A stretch of 64,000 nucleotides of DNA, taken from Mangifera indica. Its lineage: Eukaryota > Streptophyta > Magnoliopsida > Sapindales > Anacardiaceae. The position numbers and the translations under genes are program-made. The notes under the pieces are model-generated. The model worked only from the letters and a program-made list of their open reading frames with translations, was not told the origin of the DNA and made no database searches. The DNA lies in contig NC_058150.1 in assembly GCF_011075055.1 (NCBI RefSeq), positions 14,165,408-14,229,407 on the forward strand, given 5' to 3'. This document shows, one piece after another, positions 60,701-64,000 of this stretch. The first letter of the stretch is position 1. The number at the start of each line of letters is the position of its first letter.

Positions 60701-61172
60701 CTCCTATAGGCTGCTGCTGCTCTACTCTCACTGGGGCAGCTGTACAGAAACGAGCAATATGTCCAGGCTGACGACATCTGAAACAAACTGCCTGACCTAT
60801 CAAACACTCTCCTCTGTGGTGTTTCCCACATTTCTGACAAGCTGGTATCTCAGGTACTCTTTGTTTCTTTCCACTCTTCCAGTTCTTTTTCATGCCTCTG
60901 AACTCGAGAGGTCGTTTACCTTTCCTGTCTCGCTCTGGAGGAGGGCCTCTCTGTACTGAAGCTGAACCACTACTCACTGGGGGAGCTGGCATGGTAGAGG
61001 AAGGTGTAACCTTTTGCCCTGTGGTCTGACCAAACCTCCTCCTAACAAAAACCTCTGCCCTCAAAGCTCTATCAAGGGCCTCTGCATAAGTTCTAGGTGG
61101 TTGTGCCCCGGTCATAACATCTCGAGCTATTTCTGGATCCAGCCCGTACACAAACTTCTGTATACGCCCCAT
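57750..61172 (-). CDS. Gypsy 2 pol (gag C-terminus, protease, RT, RNase H, integrase), 1140-codon open frame
   Basis: The longest open frame of the window. Zinc knuckle [14 protein letters not shown] (about 60745-60786), protease [11 protein letters not shown] (about 60570-60600), RT with [12 protein letters not shown] and FIDDILVYS (about 59570-59600), RNase [13 protein letters not shown] (about 59130-59170), TDHKSLKY and [11 protein letters not shown], an HHCC domain (about 58400-58540), and the integrase core MDFISGLPR (about 58300-58325), VSDRDTRF and [14 protein letters not shown]. It starts inside gag after a deletion and stops at a TAG before the integrase tail, so the protein as annotated is only part of the original polyprotein. 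Confidence 0.9.
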   Translation of the reverse strand: MGRIQKFVYGLDPEIARDVMTGAQPPRTYAEALDRALRAEVFVRRRFGQTTGQKVTPSSTMPAPPVSSGSASVQRGPPPERDRKGKRPLEFRGMKKNWKSGKKQRVPEIPACQKCGKHHRGECLIGQAVCFRCRQPGHIARFCTAAPVRVEQQQPIGGATARVYTITQGPAEANPSAVTGQILYLDTPIYVLIDCGATHCFIAKGLLERLKLQPVRIAQRIMIELPDGGSVISEMMLLGQSIIIQGRQLLVDLIVFEMPDFDMILGMDFLGRYGAKIDCKKKKVRFNLDSGDQFEFGEGHIRSLMISMLKASKMLKNGCTGYLAYIVSKVESDLTIEETPVVREFPDVFPSELLGLAPEREIEFSIELAPGTAPISRAPYRMASAELQELKKQLQELLDHGFIRPSHSPWGAPILFVKKKDGSMRMCIDYKELNKATVKNKYPLPRIDDLFDQLKGSVVFSKIDLRSGYHQVRVTEKDIPKTAFRTRYGHFEFVVMPFGLTNAPAVFMDLMNRVFHDCLDKFIVVFIDDILVYSCSREEHEKHLRFTLQRLREKQLYAKFSKCEFWLDRVTFLGHVISAEGISMDPSKIEAIVEWQRPKTVKEVRSFLGLAGYYRRFVEGFARLARPLTTLTKKAMPFQWSDACETSFQELKRRLTTAPVLSLPEEGVEYDLYTDASHGGLGAVLMQRGKVIAYASRQLKEFETRYPTHDLELATVVFALKIWRHYLYGVKCNIYTDHKSLKYFFTQKELNMRQRRWLELVKDYDCDIKYHPGKANVVADALSRNVMISQLTVQREIQREMDREQIELVIGAFARLEIQPTLIDEIREAQTQDEWCQQKIQKVEKGLEVDFQVSNEILKFRDRVYVPQITGLRQRILTEAHSSLYTAHPGGVKMYQDLKRHFWWSGMKKDIGEFVTRCLTCQQIKAEHQRPAGLLQPLPIPEWKWEHISMDFISGLPRAQNGCNAIWVIVDRLTKSAHFLSIKDTSTTDQLGRLYVREIIRLHGVPKTIVSDRDTRFVSAFWKSLQRSLGTNLAFSTAYHPQTDGQTERVNQILEDMLRACCLDHKATWVEILPLVEFAYNNSYQTTIQMAPYEALYGRRCRSPLHWDEIGERDVLTRSLGPELTQKMIDDVQLIRQRIK

Positions 61173-61798
61173 TCTGTGCTAGCTATCTCGGGGGCATATT
61201 GGGACAATTGATTAAACTTTGTAGAATATTCTTTTACCGAGTCTATCCCTTGCACTAGATTGATAAACTCTTGGGCCCTGATACAAGTAACATCGGCGCC
61301 CCTGTACTCTGCCTTAAATCGGCGCCTAAACTCTGACCATGTCATTTCTAAGACATTGACTGTCTCCCTGACTAAGTTCCACCATATTCTTGCCCCTGAC
61401 TTGAAAAGATAAGTGGCATATCTCACTCTTTCTTGGTCAGTCATGTCAAACAAGGCCATAGCACTCTCTACTGATTCCAACCACTCTTCAGCTGCTAGTG
61501 GGTCTCTTGCACCATCAAATTTTTGAGGTTGGTGCATACTAGGGAGGTTGAAAATAGGATGCAACTGAGTCCTCACTGGGGCTGCTGTAGATACTGAAGT
61601 AACCTCTCTCATATCATGTCCCTGGATTGACGGCGTATGAGCCGTCTCACTTCCCTGTGTAGGAGCACCTTTGTGCTCTCTCATCATCTCCCTAAATATC
61701 TCTCGCACATTATGTGCACTGAGTGCCCCTTAGGGTACCTGAGAGGTTGTTCCTTCACTTTGGCTCCTTTGAGAGGGATCTACTGGAGTTTGACTCAT
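61127..61798 (-). pseudogene. Gypsy 2 gag N-terminal part
   Basis: The segment 61708-61127 covers the gag domain with PQKFDGARDP, EEWLESVES and WWNLVRE, and then runs into a false end after the deletion near 61172. The first 30 codons (61798-61709) carry a TAA. Compare 14599-13814, which is open over this part. Confidence 0.88.
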
Positions 61799-61970
61799 AG
61801 GTCTTGAAAATGAACACATTAGTTTCATAAAACTCAGTAGGTATAAATGAAAACTTAACTTATAGTGATCGGCTGCGAGGGTGGTCAGCGTGGCTGGAGG
61901 GTATTCCATCTCTGTATTACTTTGATTACTCTATTTTGTTTTAGAAAACATCTTTTGGGTTTCAAAATCA

Positions 61971-61983
61971 TGCTCTTATACCA
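61971..61983 (-). other. Primer-binding site of Gypsy 2, one mismatch
   Basis: The minus strand reads TGGTATAAGAGCA; Gypsy 1 has TGGTATCAGAGCA, so base 61977 has changed (C to A on the minus strand). It lies two bases after the 5' LTR. Confidence 0.85.
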
Positions 61984-61985
61984 AC

Positions 61986-64000
61986 TGTAACATCCCTCCC
62001 TAGAAGTACTATCCATCAAAGGAGAAATGTTACGAATTAATATTCGTAGCATCTATTTTTTTTTCTTTTTTTTTAAATACTTTAAAATAAATGCATCATT
62101 AAAAGTGTTTAGAAAGTATTCCAAGAAAACTGAAAATCTGGAAGTGAACAAAAGATGTATATACTTATATGAAAACTCATCTGAAAGCATCTGAAAACAA
62201 GGAGTAATCATATGCAACTGTACCATAATCTCAAAAAGTCAAAAGTCGATAAAAACATGCCATTGTATGCATGTAATATAAACCAGAGATAACCTGCTCC
62301 AGTCGGATCTACCTACGCTGACCTGACCTTGCCTCGCAGCTACCTCGATCACCTGTACCTACAATCAGGAAAGAAAAGGGAGTGAGTGATAAGAACACTC
62401 AGTAAGGGGAAAGATTAAGTAAACTATCCTTTTTTTTTCTGTTCTAACTCACTTTTGGGACTCAACCTCACATCCTAACCTCTATAAGAGATTGAGGGGA
62501 TAATTTAGTTCACTCTTTACTATTTGGGTTATACTTTGTCCCATCTGGTGTCTATTTAATACTTTCTGGAAGCTAACTATAGGGATTTGGCACTTTTCTA
62601 AGCTCAAGCTCTTTTTCTTTCACTACACTATTTCTGAATCTGAATTGAGCTCAACTGCGAGGGGACCCTACTAGGGGTCTATGTCCTACTACGGACGTGT
62701 CCTACTGCGGACGTGCCCTACTACGGGCGGTGTAGTGTAAAGTGCCCCCTCATAGTTTATAGCATGCATGCGAGTCTTATATCTTACTAATTTCGCTTCC
62801 ATCTAAATTTATTCATAACTCACCAGACATTACTCTTGGGACGACCCTTGAATCTTGAGTCCCAACCTTTTCTTACTTTTATTTCTTTTCTTTTTCTCTT
62901 CTTTCTTTTTTTTTTTCTTTCCTTTCCTTTCCTTTCCTTTCCTTTCTTTTCTTTTCCTTTCCTTTCTTTTCTTTCTTTTTCCTTTCCAAACTGTGAAATA
63001 CTGTTCACAGCCCTGTTCATTTGACAGGGCAGCCTTCTTTTTCATACAATTTCACAGTCCAAATGGTTCCTAATTCATACAAGCTATATATCGTTGAAAA
63101 TTGGATTCAAATAGCTTTCTAACAAGACATAATAGCACTCATAATTCATTCAATCAGGCAGTCAAAACAGCAGATAAATTCAGTGGCAAAAACTGCCTCC
63201 CCTGTTTATTTAGTAAAACAGTCCTTTCGGTTTATACAATCTTTAACAGTCCAAATGATCTCTAATTCATACAAGCTATATATCATTGGAAAGAGGATTT
63301 AAAGAGATTTCCAACAAGATATAATAGAACTCATAATTCCATATATAAGGCAGTCAAAACGTGAGATAAACTCAGTGACAAAACGGCCTCCTCTGTTTAT
63401 TTAATAAAACAGTCCTTTCGGTTTATACAATCTTTAACAATACAAATGATCTCTAATTCATACAAGCTATATATCCTTGGAAAGAGGATTTAAAGGGCTT
63501 TCCAAAAAGATATAATAGCACTCATAATTCATTCAATCAGGCAGTCAAAACAGCAGATAAATTCAGTGGCAAAAACTGCCTCCCCTGTTTATTTAATAAA
63601 ACAGTCCTTTCAGTTTATACAATCTTTAACAATCCAAATGATCTATAATTCATACAAGCTATATATCATTGGAAAGAGTATTTAAAGAGCTTTCCAACAA
63701 GATATAATAGCACTCATAATTCAATAGATAAGGCAGCCAAAACATGGGACGAACTCAGTGGCAAAAACTGTAAATATTATACAACTTTCTGCCATGCACA
63801 AAATCATACACATAGACATCCCAAATGGCAAAACAATATTCCTCAACATCAAAATCAACATTTATAACCTAGATCTAAGGAACCAAAAGCTTAAAACATG
63901 TCACATATCAAGGATGATATCCCTTACCTTATTTCAAGCCAAATCTTTGAAAGTTGGCTTCCTCCTCTTTGTTTTGTTTCCTTTATCACCAAGATCACTT
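61986..64000 (-). repeat. Gypsy 2 5' LTR, cut by the window end
   Basis: 2015 of an expected 2476 bp are visible, nearly identical to the left LTR, with the same four tandem units (markers near 63131, 63323, 63512 and 63706) and CT tract (about 62875-62987). Confidence 0.92.

Larger units (their letters stand above)
57273..61798 (-). pseudogene. Gypsy 2 gag-pol polyprotein, nearly intact
   Basis: Starts at the ATG at 61798 (same place as in Gypsy 1) and ends at the stop at 57273, about 1508 codons. Only three lesions are visible by comparison with the sister copy: a TAA at 61730-61732 (gag), a 1-base deletion near 61172 (gag), and a TAG at 57750-57752 (CAG in the sister) after the integrase core. 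The 1140-codon stretch between the last two is open. Domain order: gag, zinc knuckle, protease, RT, RNase H, integrase, chromodomain-like tail. Confidence 0.92.
54761..64000 (-). mobile_element. Second Ty3/Gypsy element (sister of 7784-17078), right end off-window
   Basis: The same family as the nested element: identical LTR ends, polypurine tract and gene order. The left (3') LTR is 54761-57236; internal DNA is 57237-61985; the right (5') LTR starts at 61986 and is cut by the window end. The two LTRs look nearly identical, so this insertion is young. The left flank is AGTTG (54756-54760); the second target copy would lie at about 64460. It inserted into the reverse transcriptase fragment of Copia relic 2. 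Confidence 0.94.

Overview
The window reads as nuclear DNA of a flowering plant, most likely a eudicot. It is AT-rich, has a spliced gene with short plant-type introns, and is dominated by LTR retrotransposons and decayed DNA transposons. I see no rRNA, tRNA, CRISPR or bacterial-type operon structure. All calls come from reading the sequence; no database was searched.

The only intact host gene is a four-exon polygalacturonase (glycoside hydrolase family 28) on the minus strand at 24824-26768, here called PG-B. It belongs to a head-to-tail tandem array. Bases 1-1117 plus 18184-21735 are the 5' flank of a sister gene (PG-A) whose coding part lies off the left edge; they match the 5' flank of PG-B (26770-33470). 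A third copy (PG-C) survives as its 3' flank (38371-39149 and 44864-45833) and a broken last exon (45834-46041).

The array has been invaded repeatedly. A Copia element (1118-18178, 376-bp LTRs, 5-bp target duplication GAATA) sits about 1.1 kb upstream of PG-A. It carries a nested, opposite-strand Gypsy element (7784-17078, LTRs of about 2.26 kb, target duplication TTAAT). A chromodomain-type sister of that Gypsy element starts at 54761 and runs off the right edge; its gag-pol is almost intact. Between PG-B and PG-C lie a non-autonomous MULE-like element (30233-31583, empty site preserved in the PG-A flank), an old Copia relic (about 34445-38020) and a decayed autonomous MULE (39150-44863) with recognisable terminal inverted repeats. 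PG-C is cut by a minus-strand Copia LTR at 46041. From about 47440 to 54760 there is another old Copia relic, itself invaded by two solo LTRs (50126-51556, target duplication TTATG; 52002-54174, target duplication ATATT) and then by the second Gypsy element.

In functional terms there is one probable cell-wall pectin-degrading enzyme gene, two damaged or partial relatives, and layers of retroelements whose coding regions are mostly broken by stop codons. The most useful signals are the exact nesting boundaries, the tandem polygalacturonase array with element-free comparison sites, the repeat arrays in the Copia leaders and Gypsy LTRs, and a gag-like extra reading frame in the Copia leader.
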